From contig CAJQUN010000397.1 of assembly GCA_907163345.1 (NCBI GenBank), positions 434,001-498,000 of the forward strand: DNA of 64,000 bases, written 5' to 3'. Under the pieces are notes generated by a model that ran no database searches, had not been told where the DNA came from, and was given only the letters and a program-made list of their open reading frames with translations. A program made the translations under genes and the position numbers. This DNA is from Haberlea rhodopensis. Lineage: Eukaryota; Streptophyta; Magnoliopsida; Lamiales; Gesneriaceae. Shown here piece by piece: positions 45,511 to 57,477 of this stretch. Every line of letters starts with the position of its first letter. Positions within the stretch are counted from its first letter, which is position 1.

Positions 45511-46605
45511 AATAGAATTTTGAAAAGTTTTCCTACCTTCCTTATCTGGTCCACTCGGACTCTAGGGGATTTGAGGGGCGTTTTTGGAGGATATTGGACA
45601 GACACCATCAGGAAAAAGAACAAGGTTTTGAGGAGGAGAAAAAGAGAAGACGACGGCTCGGAGCAAAAAAGTAGAGATTTCATCACGAGACGGATGCGTT
45701 CATCTGAGAACGAAGAATAGCTTCTAAATCATTTTGTATTTCTAACTTTTATTTGGTTTTATGGATTGTTTAAACATGTCTATGTGTTTAATTAATTCTA
45801 TCATTAACTAACCTTAATTTTCTAGGAGAACGATGTAGCTAGTTTTGAAACTACGCCTATTATGAATTGATTGATTTTTTTGGATTTCCATATGGTTTAT
45901 TTGTGTTTCCCTGTTCTTAATGCTTTTGATCTACTGGCGAATGATTAATATTTGTAATCTATCACTTTAGAGAAGGGTTGTTAATAGGAAAAAATGGATT
46001 CATATCGTAGAAGTTTATAGAGTTCGAAAGGCCTATAGCTCCATAGAAGTCGTTGAAGGAATTACTGTGCAATTTCAATTGTTTGATATGTGATTTTAGA
46101 TAGAGATATCAAGATTGATGTTAGTTGATCACTTCTGCTTAACACTCGAGAGAGGGAGTAGAAAATAAATAAGAATTATTGGCTAGTAAACTAGGAAAAT
46201 CCATAATATTGAAATCAGGGAATGATAAGTGTAGTGGATGAACAAGTGAAATCGAACTCCTAGATTCGTCTCTAATTGATTTTTCCAACTCAATATGTGA
46301 TCATTGGTAGCTAAATTGATTTTTATTATTTGCATAAAACAACTCAACCATTCGATTTTCTAGATAAAGTGAAAATTATTTTAATTCAGTACTTAGATAT
46401 CACTTTATAATCAATCTATGTGGGTTCGACATCTTTTATACTGAAACTTTACAACTGTGCTCTTGCGGTAAGAAATTTCACATCACGTGTACGCCTTATT
46501 CAAACCAAGGGAAACCAATAGGCTCTTATTGGGTACAAATAAGGATCTATTCTGATGGAGGTGAATCCAGTTCAGAATCAAAGTGAATGAGAGTTCCTTC
46601 AGCAC

Positions 46606-47237
46606 ATGATCAGAGAAGACCCGTCAGGATTCTTCTCTCATACAACTGCTTCTCGTAGAACCTTTATGAGGATCATGATGGAAGAGCCAAAGCTTCAGAT
46701 GTATGATGGATTTATAATTGGAGTAATGGAAAAAGCCATGGATATGATTGGTCTTCATAGCATGAAGCATCAGATTATCCATAGGGTAACAACAGGTGAA
46801 TTTCCAATCCCATTGGAATTCACAGGAAACCAAATTGAGATGCAGTTAATCCCCTATAGAGAAATCCAGGAGATTAAGAACAAGGTTAAAAGAGAAGCTC
46901 TCATGGATTCATATTGGAGTCATTTGAGTAATCATCAAAGCAACTTTCAAGGAAGGAATTGATTCGCCACTCAATCTGGCAATCTTCGACAAGAGAATCC
47001 CGAACCTCAAAGATTCTTGTTTGGAGCATTGCAGGAAATTTGTATGCAGGAAAGATGGTTTTCAACATCTATCCTACAATTACATACAATTTGGGAGATC
47101 GAGATTTCAACAAGGTTCTAACTCTTCATCAAGATTTTAAAATAAATGGTTTGATGAAAGAAGTGAACAAGCCTTACTCGGTCACCTATAAGGTGTCTAC
47201 GCGCTCTCGAATACTCATCATTCAGAAGTATTCTTGA
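46606..47237 (+). pseudogene. Pararetrovirus movement-protein-like region, broken
   Basis: Two overlapping frames (46606-46962 and 46959-47237) continue one another after a frameshift near 46960. The second includes VFNIYPTITYNLGDRDFNKV and KPYSVTYKVS, which resemble the 30K-type movement proteins of caulimovirids that open plasmodesmata. The assignment is from pattern memory only. Confidence 0.5.
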
Positions 47238-47781
47238 TAAATGAAATCATTAAAGTCCCCAGAATCTTTGAAGATTTCGCCAAAACAGTATTGCTGGACA
47301 TTATTAGTACTCTGACAATAGGAGATATCGATATGAGGTACAAGATCAACCTGTTCTGAACAGAAGCAGGAGCCTTATGATCGAGCGATAATGATGTCTT
47401 TCAACAGGATAGGTTAATCAGCAACTATCCGGGGGAAAAACAGAAGGCGATCTTGAGCAAAATTCATAAAATCTCTGATGTATTCAAAACAACAGGGAAG
47501 TTGAAATGCCCAGATGGGGAGAGAAGTGCAGATAATTTTGACATTACGGAGAAAGATGATATCTTCCCATGTGATGCCCTTCTACTATTTGCAACAACCT
47601 ACAGTTGGCAGGTATCACGGAAACTTTCAAATTGGTGAATTGATCTAACAATTGAAGGAACTGCAGGAAGAATCCCAGAACAACTTATTCTATGGATTGA
47701 ATTTCTCGAGGAACATAAACCTTGGGAACGATTACAAGATAGAATGGAATTCACAGTGGGCGGAAAGAGATATATGATTAG

Positions 47782-48275
47782 ATGACCACCAATCCATTCT
47801 CAATATACATCTCCGTCGGATGTTATATGCGAAGTATCGGGCAGAATATTTTACAGCCTACAATGATTTCGGAGCTGGAATATGTACTGTCAGGCGTGAC
47901 ATCTTCCCCAAAGAAGTTGGTGAAAAATTACCAGCCATTGCCGGAAGAGACTTTTCAAAGCAGATCCTTATCCTTAATGAAGGAGTCCAGGGGAGCGGAA
48001 AGAATAATCGGTGGAGCAGGCGGTACTCCATGGCACAAAATCAAAACTCCACTTATTTATTTTCATGATACAAGAGCTGATATGCTGCTAGGAAACAAAT
48101 TCCTACAGACATTCAAGCGGTTCACCCAGGAGAACAAAATAAGGAAACTTATTTTCACCACCCTTTGTGATCATAAGATTATTGTGCAGAGACTACGGGA
48201 GGCGTTTCACAAAAAATTTCCCATTAGTTTTTGCAGAAGCTTGGTGATGAAGGAAAACTTCGACACCCAAAGTTG
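47782..48275 (+). pseudogene. Pararetrovirus protease-like region
   Basis: The frame 47782-48275 ends with a stretch at about 48067-48100 that combines DTRAD and LLGNKFLQ, like a retropepsin region. The position expected for Gly after Asp-Thr is Arg here. It lies between the movement-protein-like and RT regions, as expected. Confidence 0.5.
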
Positions 48276-48594
48276 AAGGATAAGGGGGAATTTGGAGAAG
48301 CAATCCTTCAGTTTCGACAACAAGGTCCTAGTGAAAATTATTCTCAAACTTTTGATTGGGTTAATATTATGTCTTTCAGATAACATGATGATGAAGAAGT
48401 TACTCCAGAAACCATGTTGCTACTAAAAAGTGCATTACAAGAAGAGATTCCACAACCTGAAACTACCCTCGAATAGTAAATCACTCTAGAGCATATAAAA
48501 AGAAAAATTCGGAGGAACTACAACGAAGATCCTCAAGCATGGTGGAACAAGAATGAGCTCAAAGCTACTTTGAAGGTGGCTGTAACAGAAAATG

Positions 48595-49145
48595 AGTTCG
48601 TCAGATTAAAGCCGATCCCCGTGAATATGGAAGATCGGAGGGATATGCATAATATACTTAAAGAACATCTTGACCTTAAGTTAATCTCAGCATGAGTTTC
48701 TCCATATAGCAGTCCAGGATTCCTTGTTCGGAATCATGGAGAAATCAAAAGAGGAAGTCCAAGATTAGTAATTAATTACACAAGAATCAACACATTTGGT
48801 AAATAGCATCAAGAATGCCAATGTGTTTTCTAAATTCGATTGTAAGTCTGGATTTTACCAGATTAGAATGGAGGAACCAAACATAAAGTTCACAGCATTC
48901 TCCACACCACAAGGACATTATATGTGGAATGTCATGTTAATGGGATTGACAAATGCTCTCAGATATTCCAAAGAAAGATGGATAATCTTTTTAAGGATTA
49001 CTCCAGCTTTATGTTCGTGTATATTGACGACTTTCTCATTGCGTCAAAAAATATGAAAGAGCATATTACACATTTGGAAATCTTTTCAAATGTTTGCTAC
49101 AAGGAAGGATTACACATATTTCAGTTTATGTTGGTCTTGATTTGA
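48595..49145 (+). pseudogene. Pararetrovirus reverse transcriptase, truncated
   Basis: The start (about 48600-48780) includes KPIPVN and PRLVINYTRIN, with a stop after LKLISA near 48694. The middle (48796-48950) includes FSKFDCKSGFYQIRMEE and FSTPQGHYMW. After a frameshift near 48960 the catalytic YIDDFLIAS follows at 49020. The C-terminal RT and RNase H are absent. Confidence 0.8.
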
Positions 49146-49179
49146 CCTTGTTCTTCGATTTAAGTTGTTGGTTCGATTT

Positions 49180-50690
49180 ATTAGTTACTCGGTGCACGTT
49201 TGCATAATTCACATCAAATAACTAGTGCACGAAAATATAACAATTGGTGTAAACTTTGTTTTAATTAACTGGTGCACAAATTTTGCAAATTGTGCACGAA
49301 AATGTAACACTGGTACACAAAAAACTAACAACTGGTGTATGAAAATATAACAATTGATGCGAACTTTGTTTTAATTAACTTGCACAAAATTTTGCAGATG
49401 GTGAACGAAAATGTAACACGGGTGCACCAAAATATAACAACTGGTGAATGAAAATATAACAATTGGTGCGAACTTTGTTTTAATTATCTGGTGCACAAAA
49501 TTTTGCAAATGGTGCACGAAAATGTAACACTGGTGCATGAAAATATAACAACTGGTTAATGAACTTCGTTTTAATTCACTGATGTACGAATTTTGCAAAA
49601 AAGTAACTAGTGCACGAAAACAAAATTACTGGTGCACGAACTATATAAACCTTGTGCAAGAAAAATGCAAAAAAGTAACTAGTGCACTAACATATATTAC
49701 CGATTGACGAAAATATAACTCTGGTTCACCAGCTATTGATTTTTTAATTTTCGTGCACCAGTTATTTAATAAGTTCGTGCATCTACTATTGATTTTCAAT
49801 TTTCGTGCATCACTTACTGATTTTCAATTTTCGTGCATCACATACTGATTTCAAATTTTCGTGCATCACTTAATGATTTCCAATTTTCGTGCACCAGTTA
49901 TTCAATAAGGTCGTGCACCAGCTATTGATTTCCAATTTTCATGCATAACTTACTGATTTTCAATTTCGTGCATCACTTACTGATTTCAAATTTTCGTGCA
50001 TCACTTTATGATTTCCAATTTTCGTGCACCAGTTATTTAATGAGTTCATGCACCAGCTATTGATTTCCAATTTTTCGTGCATCACTTACTCTTTTTAATT
50101 TTCGTGCATCACTTAATGATTTCAAATTTTCGTGTATCACTTTATGATTTCCAATTTTCATGCACCAGTTATAGTTATTTAATAAGTTCGTGCACCAACT
50201 ATTGATTTTCAATTTTCGTGCATTACTTACATATTTCAAATTTTCGTGAATCACTTTATGATTTTCAATTTTCGTGCACCAGTTATTCAATAAGTTCGTG
50301 CACCAGCTATTGATTTCCAATTTTCATGCATCACTTACTGATTTCAAATTTTCGTGCATCACTTACTGATTTTCAATTTTTCGTGCATCACTTACTGATT
50401 TTCAATTTTCGTGCATCACTTACTTATTTCAAATTTTCGTGAATCACTTTATGATTTCCAATTTTCGTGCACCAGTTATTAATAAGTTTGTGCACCAACT
50501 ATTGATTTCCAATTTTCGTGCATTACTTACTGATTTCAAATTTTCGTGCATCACTTTATGATTTTCTAACTTTCGTGCACCAGCTATTGATTTCTAACTC
50601 GTACATCACTTATTGATTTCCAATTTTCCTGCACCAGCTATTTATTTTCAATTTTCGTGCATCGCTTACTGATTTCAAACTTTCTCTTGT
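49180..50690. repeat. 1.5-kb minisatellite based on TGGTGCACGAAAAT, orientation flips near 49.73 kb
   Basis: From 49180 to about 49730 units read TGGTGCACGAAAATATAACA. From about 49730 to 50690 the same core appears reversed as ATTTTCGTGCACCA or ATTTTCGTGCATCACTTACT, every 38-42 bp, about 20-25 copies. Open frames along the array (for example 50057-50320, minus) reflect the repeat and are not genes. Confidence 0.92.
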
Positions 50691-51119
50691 CATCTTCTTC
50701 ATTGCAAGTTTCAGGCTGTAAATTCTGGAAATGAGCAAAGAAGCACGGACACCAATGAATCATAACTATACACTTACACACATACACACACAAAAACATA
50801 TACACACACATACCAGATTCGAAAAACAATGGAACGAAGTAATGGAATGGAAAATCGAAGATATGAAGAGAAAAACCAACTGTAAAATACCGTAACTGGC
50901 GAGAGAGATTTACGAGGATAATTTGAATCGCAGTCATGAAAGGAAGAGCTCGAACGAAGTGTTGAAAGGAAGAGACTGCAAATTTCTGAGATTGCCGCCT
51001 TTTCTTATTAAGTGCACTTTTGTCATTTCGACCTAAAATGGACTTAAAATGATTGCAAGTTTTTTTCGCGGACTAGGCTGAAGAAAGTTTCAGTATAAAG
51101 TACCGACATGAAATTTGCC
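50691..51119. other. Flank between minisatellite and hAT element
   Basis: It contains a CACACA-rich tract at 50770-50815 and T-rich sequence. No coding region or transposon terminus is recognised. Confidence 0.4.
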
Positions 51120-51501
51120 CATTTTGTGTAAAGCCCGCCAAATTTTATAATTTTGTATATATTAATTATATTTTTTAAAAAGCAAATCACTGACCTAATT
51201 TTAATCACTTTTCTCACTATCACTTAGACACTCATGTACGTTCCAGACTTGAGGGTTGAGGCTTCCGGGCTTCAGTTTCTCTTGCAGGTTGCTTGGAGTT
51301 TGGCCTTTGGGCTCTCGGCTAGATCTCGCCATTTCAGGTTTTGCTGTTCTAAAACTTGATTTTTTTTTTATATTAATAGCATTTTGTTTATCTTGTAATC
51401 TATTTATGTAGTTAAAATGACGGGTAGAAAGTATGCATCTGGATATGAAAAACTTAAGAAAAAAGGAGAATAGAAAACTTAGTGCAATCTCAAACAGAAG
51501 C

Positions 51502-51605
51502 TGTAATGTCCGAAATAATTATTATTGTAATGTCCGAAATAATTATTTATGGTGCAATTTATTGTAATGTTTGAAATAATTATTTATGGTGCAATTGATG
51601 TAATT
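51502..51605. repeat. Three tandem copies at the start of the solo LTR
   Basis: TGTAATGTCCGAAATAATTA occurs at 51502 and 51528, and a variant TGTAATGTTTGAAATAATTA near 51563. The last two copies are followed by TTTATGGTGCAATT. This local amplification lies right at the LTR edge. Confidence 0.85.
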
Positions 51606-52299
51606 ATGGTAGTTATATGATATGTCGAGATTTAATTCTTGAGTATCGGATTTCGGAGCGGAGTTGGGATAAATAATTCCGGGATCGAAATTATCATGAT
51701 AATTAACACCGAAATTTTATTAAATATAAAATTTGCATTAAATCGAAAGATTTAATTTTTGTGATTGAAATAAGGACATGAAGTTAGGTGTGGACTGTTC
51801 ATGTGTTGCACATGCACCAGTACACCGGTGACACCCCGATGTTCATAATTGGTCGGAAATTAATATATATCGGTGTAGGATGTAAAACACATACAAAAAC
51901 GTGTAAAATACACACAGATCGCGGACACCTATGAAAAGGTGCGAAAACACGCACTTCTCGCATGATCACCGACCACCGTGTACTTATCCGCTCCGTTCGC
52001 CGCCGTCCGACCACCTAACGACAAGACCGACCTACCACCGTGTTCACAACTCTCAGGCGAATCTTTCCATACCAGATAATCAAATTTTGGTGTTCGAAAA
52101 GTGGTTTGATTTTGATCTGGAACGATGAAACTCGCGCAGACTAGGGTTTGAGCGTTTTTGGTTCGATTTCTTCGAATCTTCTACGAATTGGACGAAGCCA
52201 TATACCAAATATCTTCTCCTCATCTGGACGATACTTTCTACATCGGCCGCCGCCTCTATCGCCGCCGGAGCCCGCCGGAATCGCACGAAATGCGTGCGT

Positions 52300-52650
52300 G
52301 AACTGTGTGGTGCGTGCGTGAACTGTGTGAGAATTTGATATCCGATTTTCCGACTTTGCTTCGATATTTACCAGTTAATTTGAGTTCATAAATGAACTGC
52401 TATCCTTGCTTGAAAATGTGCTGCAATTGATTCAAATCTTGTTATGTTGGTTTCACCTTTCTGCTGAATGAGTCTGCTGAAATGAGTTAAAATAGACTGT
52501 TGTAGAGAATTGAATTAACCTGGTATTTGGGCCAAATTCTTGTTGAAATGAGTTAAAATAGACTGTTGTAGCGAATTGAATTAACCTGGTATTTGGGCCA
52601 AATTCTTGTTGAATTTTGGGGTTTACATCATGGCCGAAAGTTAAGGGACG
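52300..52650. repeat. Short duplications within the solo LTR
   Basis: TGCGTGCGTGAACTGTGTG occurs twice around 52292-52330. A 68-bp segment with TGAGTTAAAATAGACTGTTG and CCTGGTATTTGGGCCAAATT occurs twice at 52482-52549 and 52540-52610. They explain the repeated frames there; no gene is implied. Confidence 0.75.
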
Positions 52651-55600
52651 TAACTGCTGAATTTTGGGGTTGTTTGGGCTTGACAATCATGCCTGTATGA
52701 TGTTTGGTCATATACTTAAGTGATATTCAAGTGTTGGCTCAAAAGCCCTATAAGTTATGTAGTAGGAAAGTCTACTTTTATAACTTAGAATATTGTAGTG
52801 TTTTGGTGAGTGTTGAGCTATGATGTGAGATGCTAATGACTTCGAGCCTGTGTCATTATATCCATAGGAGAGTTCGATACATGTCAATGTGTGTTATAAG
52901 CAAATATTACTTATGAATATGCTTGAATATGTGACATAGCATAAATTGGTGATTTATATCACTTGGATGAGTGAATGATGATAATATTGAGTTGTTGAAT
53001 TAAGATATTGAATTGATATGCATGATATCGATTAGATTGTAAATGAACTAATATTCAGTGATAATTTCGATATAGATTCTTCATGGTTCTCAAGATGTCG
53101 GGATAGCCCATCATATTGTCGACTATAAGGTACGTGGAGACGTACGAGCAGGTATCCTAGTATTTATATATTCATGCATACATGTATTTTAATGTGATGT
53201 TTTAAGGTTCAGTGATTGAGTTTGATAATTGAATACACGTGGTATGGTGGATACGTCGATGCACGTGATCCGATTATACTAGTTGAGTTTTGATGCCTTG
53301 GGCATGAGCGATATGAGAAATTGTCGAGAATGAGATAGTGGGATAACCAGGTTTACATTGATGTTGAATTATTTATGTTGAACATAAATAATATCTTGTT
53401 GCTGTAGTGAATTCATAGTATCGTTGAGTATTATGTTTTCAATGATAATACTAAACTTCACATTATGAATGTACGTGAGTTTGAAACAGGAATAGTGTGT
53501 GGAAGCTATACAAACTCGGAATTGTACAGGGAGTATATTTTATGAGTTTTGAATAATCTAAACTGTTGCATTATGATTTTGTATATCGATTTGTGATTGA
53601 TTGAGTTGGAGTATGCTCACCCGTGTGGGGGCTGTTTCTGTTGAAACAGGTACAACAGGTACTAAGCTACTTTGGGATATTGGTTCGAGCTTGTTGGATC
53701 ATGCTGCTTCCAGAAGCGTATATGAGTGGGGGTAAATAGTATATGCTATTTATTCAGTTAGATTGGTATTCATTTATTTGTTGCTCGTATGTAAGCAACT
53801 GGAAGCATGTATATGGACTATATAAGGGTGTTGAAGCCCACTTGTGATGTCTTCTTATTCTTAGGATGGTGGTTTCCCTGGCGGGGAATTTACGTAGTTT
53901 CAGTATTCTGTTTTCGTAGTGTGTTTGTCCCTGGTTGGGAGTTATATTGTGTGGCGTATTTTTATTTTGGGATATCTCAATTTATGGGGAGATTCTGCCC
54001 AAATTTTTATAAAAACCCACAATGTAAAAGTGGTGCAATGGTGATGATAATGGGTGAACCTTGAGTCTTATTGCTGAGTATTATATATGTCATGGATAAT
54101 ATGTGAAGCATGTAAGGATTCTTTTAAAGAATGAAATTTTTTTTATACTCCTACGACGTCATAAATGCAGTAATGACAAGTATAAGGGGTTGGGGTCTTA
54201 CAGAAGCCATGGATAAATTTATTATTAATATAGAGGGACAAATTCCAAGTCAATAGATAGTTGGTAGAGAATCACGAAATATTATAGTTAAAGATTTAGA
54301 ACATAAAAGTATTGCAACACAAGGGCTGGAATTAAAAGAAAATGATGATATGACACAAGAAAATGTAATTTAGGAAAATATTGAAGAGATACTCATAAAC
54401 AATCCAAAAGGTCATTGTAATGAGTTAGATAAAATGCCTTCCGATTCTTATGATCATGGGCACTGGAAAGAAATTGATATAAAATTAAGAGATATGTTAG
54501 TAGAGAAATGTCCAATTAGAACTAATACTGTTGAATTCCCACAAAACGAAAATAATAGACATTTTTCTAAAGAATACTAATATACTATATTCGTAGACTA
54601 CCAAATGAAAAAAAAAAGAAAAAAAAGAAGAAAGATAGGAAATGGTTGGTATTATTAAAGAGAGTGTTTTGTTTTGTTGTAAGTTGTTTAACATAAAATA
54701 CAACACACGTCAATTAGTTAACGAGGGATATAGAGACTGGAAAAATATTGGCAGTAAATTGAAATCTCATGAAATATCAAATGAGCATCTAACCAATATA
54801 ACCATGTGGTTTGAGTTGGAAATGAGATTGTCAAAAAAGTGATTGTTGATAAAGACATACAAGATCGAATTAACAAGGAGAAAGAGAACATTGGGAAAAA
54901 GTTCTTGTGAGAATTATTGCTGTGGTGAAAGCATTAGCTAAAAATAACCTCGTTTTTTGTGGAAAGAAGGAGAAAATAATCGATGAAGATAATAATTGAA
55001 AGTTTTTGGGTTTGATAGAGATGATAGCATAATTTGATCATATAGTACAAGAAGATATTAGACGTATTCAAGTGCACAATATTCATAATCATTACCTATG
55101 ATATGATATGCAAAATGAGTTGATTTTGTTGTTAGGCAATTAAGTCAAAAGTATGATTATCAAGAAAATCAAAAGATTAAAATATTACTGTTATTCTTGA
55201 TTGTACTCATGGCGCAAGCCATCAAGAACAAATGACTGTTATACCACGTTATGTTGATACTTCAACTAGTCCAATAAAGATTAATGGGCACTTCTTAGAG
55301 CTTTTAATAGTAAATAACACATCTGGAAAATGACTTCTTGATGAACTTTTGAATGTACGATGTGGATGATATTAGAGGACAGAGATATGATAATGGCTCT
55401 AACATGAATGGTAAAAAACAGGGCGTCCAAAAAAGGCTTTTAGATTTGATTCCTATAGCTTTCTATACTCCTTGGGTTGTCATATTTTGAATTTAGTAAT
55501 TTGTGATATGGTCAATTCATGCTATATAGGAATATTGTTTTTTGGTATACTGCAACGCATATATTTTGAATTTGCTTCTTCGACAAAAAGATGGAAAATT

Positions 55601-56827
55601 TTATTAGGTTATGTCACTTTGACTCCTAAACACTTGTCTCAAACACGTTGGGAAAGTCGTATTGAAAGTGTAAAGCTCCAAAAGTTAGGGATATCTTATT
55701 AGAATTAACAGAAATTGGTGAAGATCCTAAAACACGAAGTGAAGCTAAATGCTTAGCTACATATGAGGTTGAAAATTTGAATTTTTGTTAGGAATGAATA
55801 TTTGGTATGACATACTGTTTGCTGTTAATTTAGTTAGTAAGAGTTTATAGCTTGAAATATGTATATAAATCTTGCTATGAAAAAATTAAAGTGACTTATA
55901 CTTACTTAAAAAATGATAGAGAAATTTGTTTTTACTATGCTTTAGATTCATCTAAACAAAAGGCAATGGAAAATGAAAATAGAATATATATTTCGCAGAA
56001 GCGTTATTTTCAAAATATGATTTTATATTTGGTATTGAGAGATTTCTTATATTGATTGTGATTTGGAAAAAAAAAAGTGTTGATCTTGAAAATTTTCTTA
56101 AGCATGATATGCATTAGATGTTGATGGTTTAGATTTGTTTTCGGAGCTAAAAGTCGTAAAAGGAGTTGCAAATGAAGAATATAAAAACCCAATTGAAATT
56201 CTAAATTTAATAAATAAACTTGGTTGTTTTCCCAATTGTTTTATAACATATAAAATATTACTTACTATATCAGTTACAGTTACATCTGCAGAAATAAGTT
56301 TTTCCAAACTAAAGAATTTTAAAAATATTTACGAACAACTATGTCTCAAGATCGCTTAAATGAATTAGCAATGCTAGCAATCGAAAATGACTTATTGACT
56401 AAACTTGAATGTAAAAGTCTAATAAGTTTTTTTTTTGCATAAAAAAAGGCAATAAATAAGTTTTTGGTTTAATATTCATCAAAGTTATTAGCTTTGATTA
56501 TATATCTTTGATTCACCATTTGTTTTGTCTTGTAGAGACATCATCACATATATGAGACTTTGGGTCTTTGAAACATCAGCACTGTAAGGTTTTTTTTGAC
56601 GATTTTATTTCTTAATCGTGTATTTTGACTAGTATGAGGTTACTTTTAAGTTAAACTTTCTAGATGACATTGTGAAGTTAGTACAATTCTTATTTGATAT
56701 TGTCTTCCAAATTCTTGTAGATGTATTTGTTGAGTGTATAAATAATAACCCATGAAATGATATATGTTTAGTAATGCTTCATTTTTATAACTTCTCTTAG
56801 GTCTCTCGAAAGTTTGAGCCGCCCCTG

Positions 56828-57477
56828 AATTTCAACACAACCGGGCAGTCCCAAGAACCGTCGTATAACTAGATAGGCAAGTTACGATTAGGCTTTGGGA
56901 AAACCATATTCTTGAACCATCAGTTCTAACCCGAAAACCAGGGTCGGGAATATGAATTTTAATTTGAAACATTGGTTTGACTAAAAAACATTTGATTTTT
57001 AAATACATACAGAAATATGTTAGGCAATTATAAAATTTGAAATATCAAATTAACATTTTCAACTAAATACAAATTAAATTTAAGAGGTTCAAAGAGTAAT
57101 GGAAATATAATAAGTGTGAAACGTTCTATAGTATGTTAATTGTTCTTCTGTTCCTTACTATAATACATCCACTTAATAATCGACGCGTAACATATTGATT
57201 CAAAAAAAATGTATTTAAATATGCTCAAAAAACATATATTTAAATAAAATAATATGCATGGTATGATACGCGACATCACTGAATTTGAACCACATTTATA
57301 CAACAACTCAATATTAAAATTAATATCTTTTAATAAAAATATATAAGCTAACATACCAAATTACCAATCGTTTTAAACAATATATTAAGTTGGTTCATAA
57401 ATATAGATCCATATAAATATTCATATAGCACAATAAGTATCAAATATATAACCTCAAATTAAATGCAATTGAGAGCA
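56828..57477. other. AT-rich spacer between hAT element and LINE remnant
   Basis: No gene, repeat pair or transposon end is recognised. Open frames here are short and low in complexity. Confidence 0.4.

Larger units (their letters stand above)
44254..46483 (+). mobile_element. Large LTR-like sequence, probably of a Ty3/gypsy element
   Basis: It begins TGATAAGTGTATTTTATGCA and ends near TTGCGGTAAGAAATTTCACA, words I associate with LTRs of plant gypsy elements (Tat/Athila side). No primer-binding site or gag-pol follows; a pararetrovirus-like sequence follows instead. No clear target duplication was found, so both borders are approximate. It contains a later MITE (44408-45074) and a palindromic tandem array (45130-45510). 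Confidence 0.4.
46560..49145 (+). mobile_element. Decayed endogenous pararetrovirus (Caulimoviridae-like)
   Basis: Fragments occur in the order expected of a plant pararetrovirus polyprotein: a movement-protein-like region (46606-47237), a middle region of unclear role (47453-47770), an aspartic-protease-like region (47782-48275) and a reverse transcriptase (about 48595-49140). The RT resembles caulimovirids rather than gypsy elements. RNase H is missing; the sequence runs into a minisatellite at about 49150. Frame changes and stops occur throughout, so this is a dead genomic copy. No LTRs flank it. The lineage within the family cannot be set by eye. Confidence 0.7.
51502..54202 (+). mobile_element. 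2.7-kb solo LTR inserted in the hAT transposase gene
   Basis: The termini TGTAATGTCC and GGTCTTACA form a short TGTAA/TTACA inverted end, and a perfect 5-bp duplication GAAGC flanks it (51497-51501 and 54203-54207). Removing it joins the transposase N-terminus to its continuation, which confirms the borders. It has no gag, pol or internal LTR pair, so it is a solo LTR or a large non-coding LTR-type element. The orientation is not certain. Confidence 0.85.
51417..56440 (+). pseudogene. hAT transposase (TTF/MYM-type zinc finger, DUF4371), broken
   Basis: The start ATG 51417 opens GRKYASGYEKLKKKR, the usual N-terminus of this family, then the solo LTR interrupts at 51502. It resumes at 54203 with DKFI. 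Later parts are a zinc-finger region (CFCCKLF, GYRDWKNIGSKLKSHE, 54650-54840), an inner region (RIIAVVKALAKNNLVFCGKKEK and FLGLIEMIA, 54905-55030), the catalytic region (DIRGQRYDNGSNMNGKKQGV, about 55365-55425) and the C-terminal dimerisation part (TVTSAEISFSKLKN, SQDRLNELAMLAIEND, 56275-56395). Multiple stops and frameshifts. Transposase would cut and paste the element; this copy cannot. Confidence 0.85.
51120..56827 (+). mobile_element. Autonomous-type hAT transposon remnant, split by a solo LTR
   Basis: The right end GAGCCGCCCCTG at 56816-56827 matches the CAGGGGCGG(C/A)-type terminus of plant hAT elements in reverse. The left terminus is not intact; recognisable sequence (AAAGCCCGCCAAATTTTAT) begins at about 51131. 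The element carries a transposase gene in pieces and was later hit by the LTR at 51502-54202. Confidence 0.7.

Noticed and set aside
50057..50320. Minus-strand frame with repeated NSWCTNLLNN words
   Set aside because: Translation of the minisatellite; the repeats are in the DNA, not a protein domain.
49180..50690. A CRISPR-like array of repeats and spacers
   Set aside because: The unit and the spacing sequences repeat together, orientation flips, and the context is a plant nuclear genome. It is a minisatellite.
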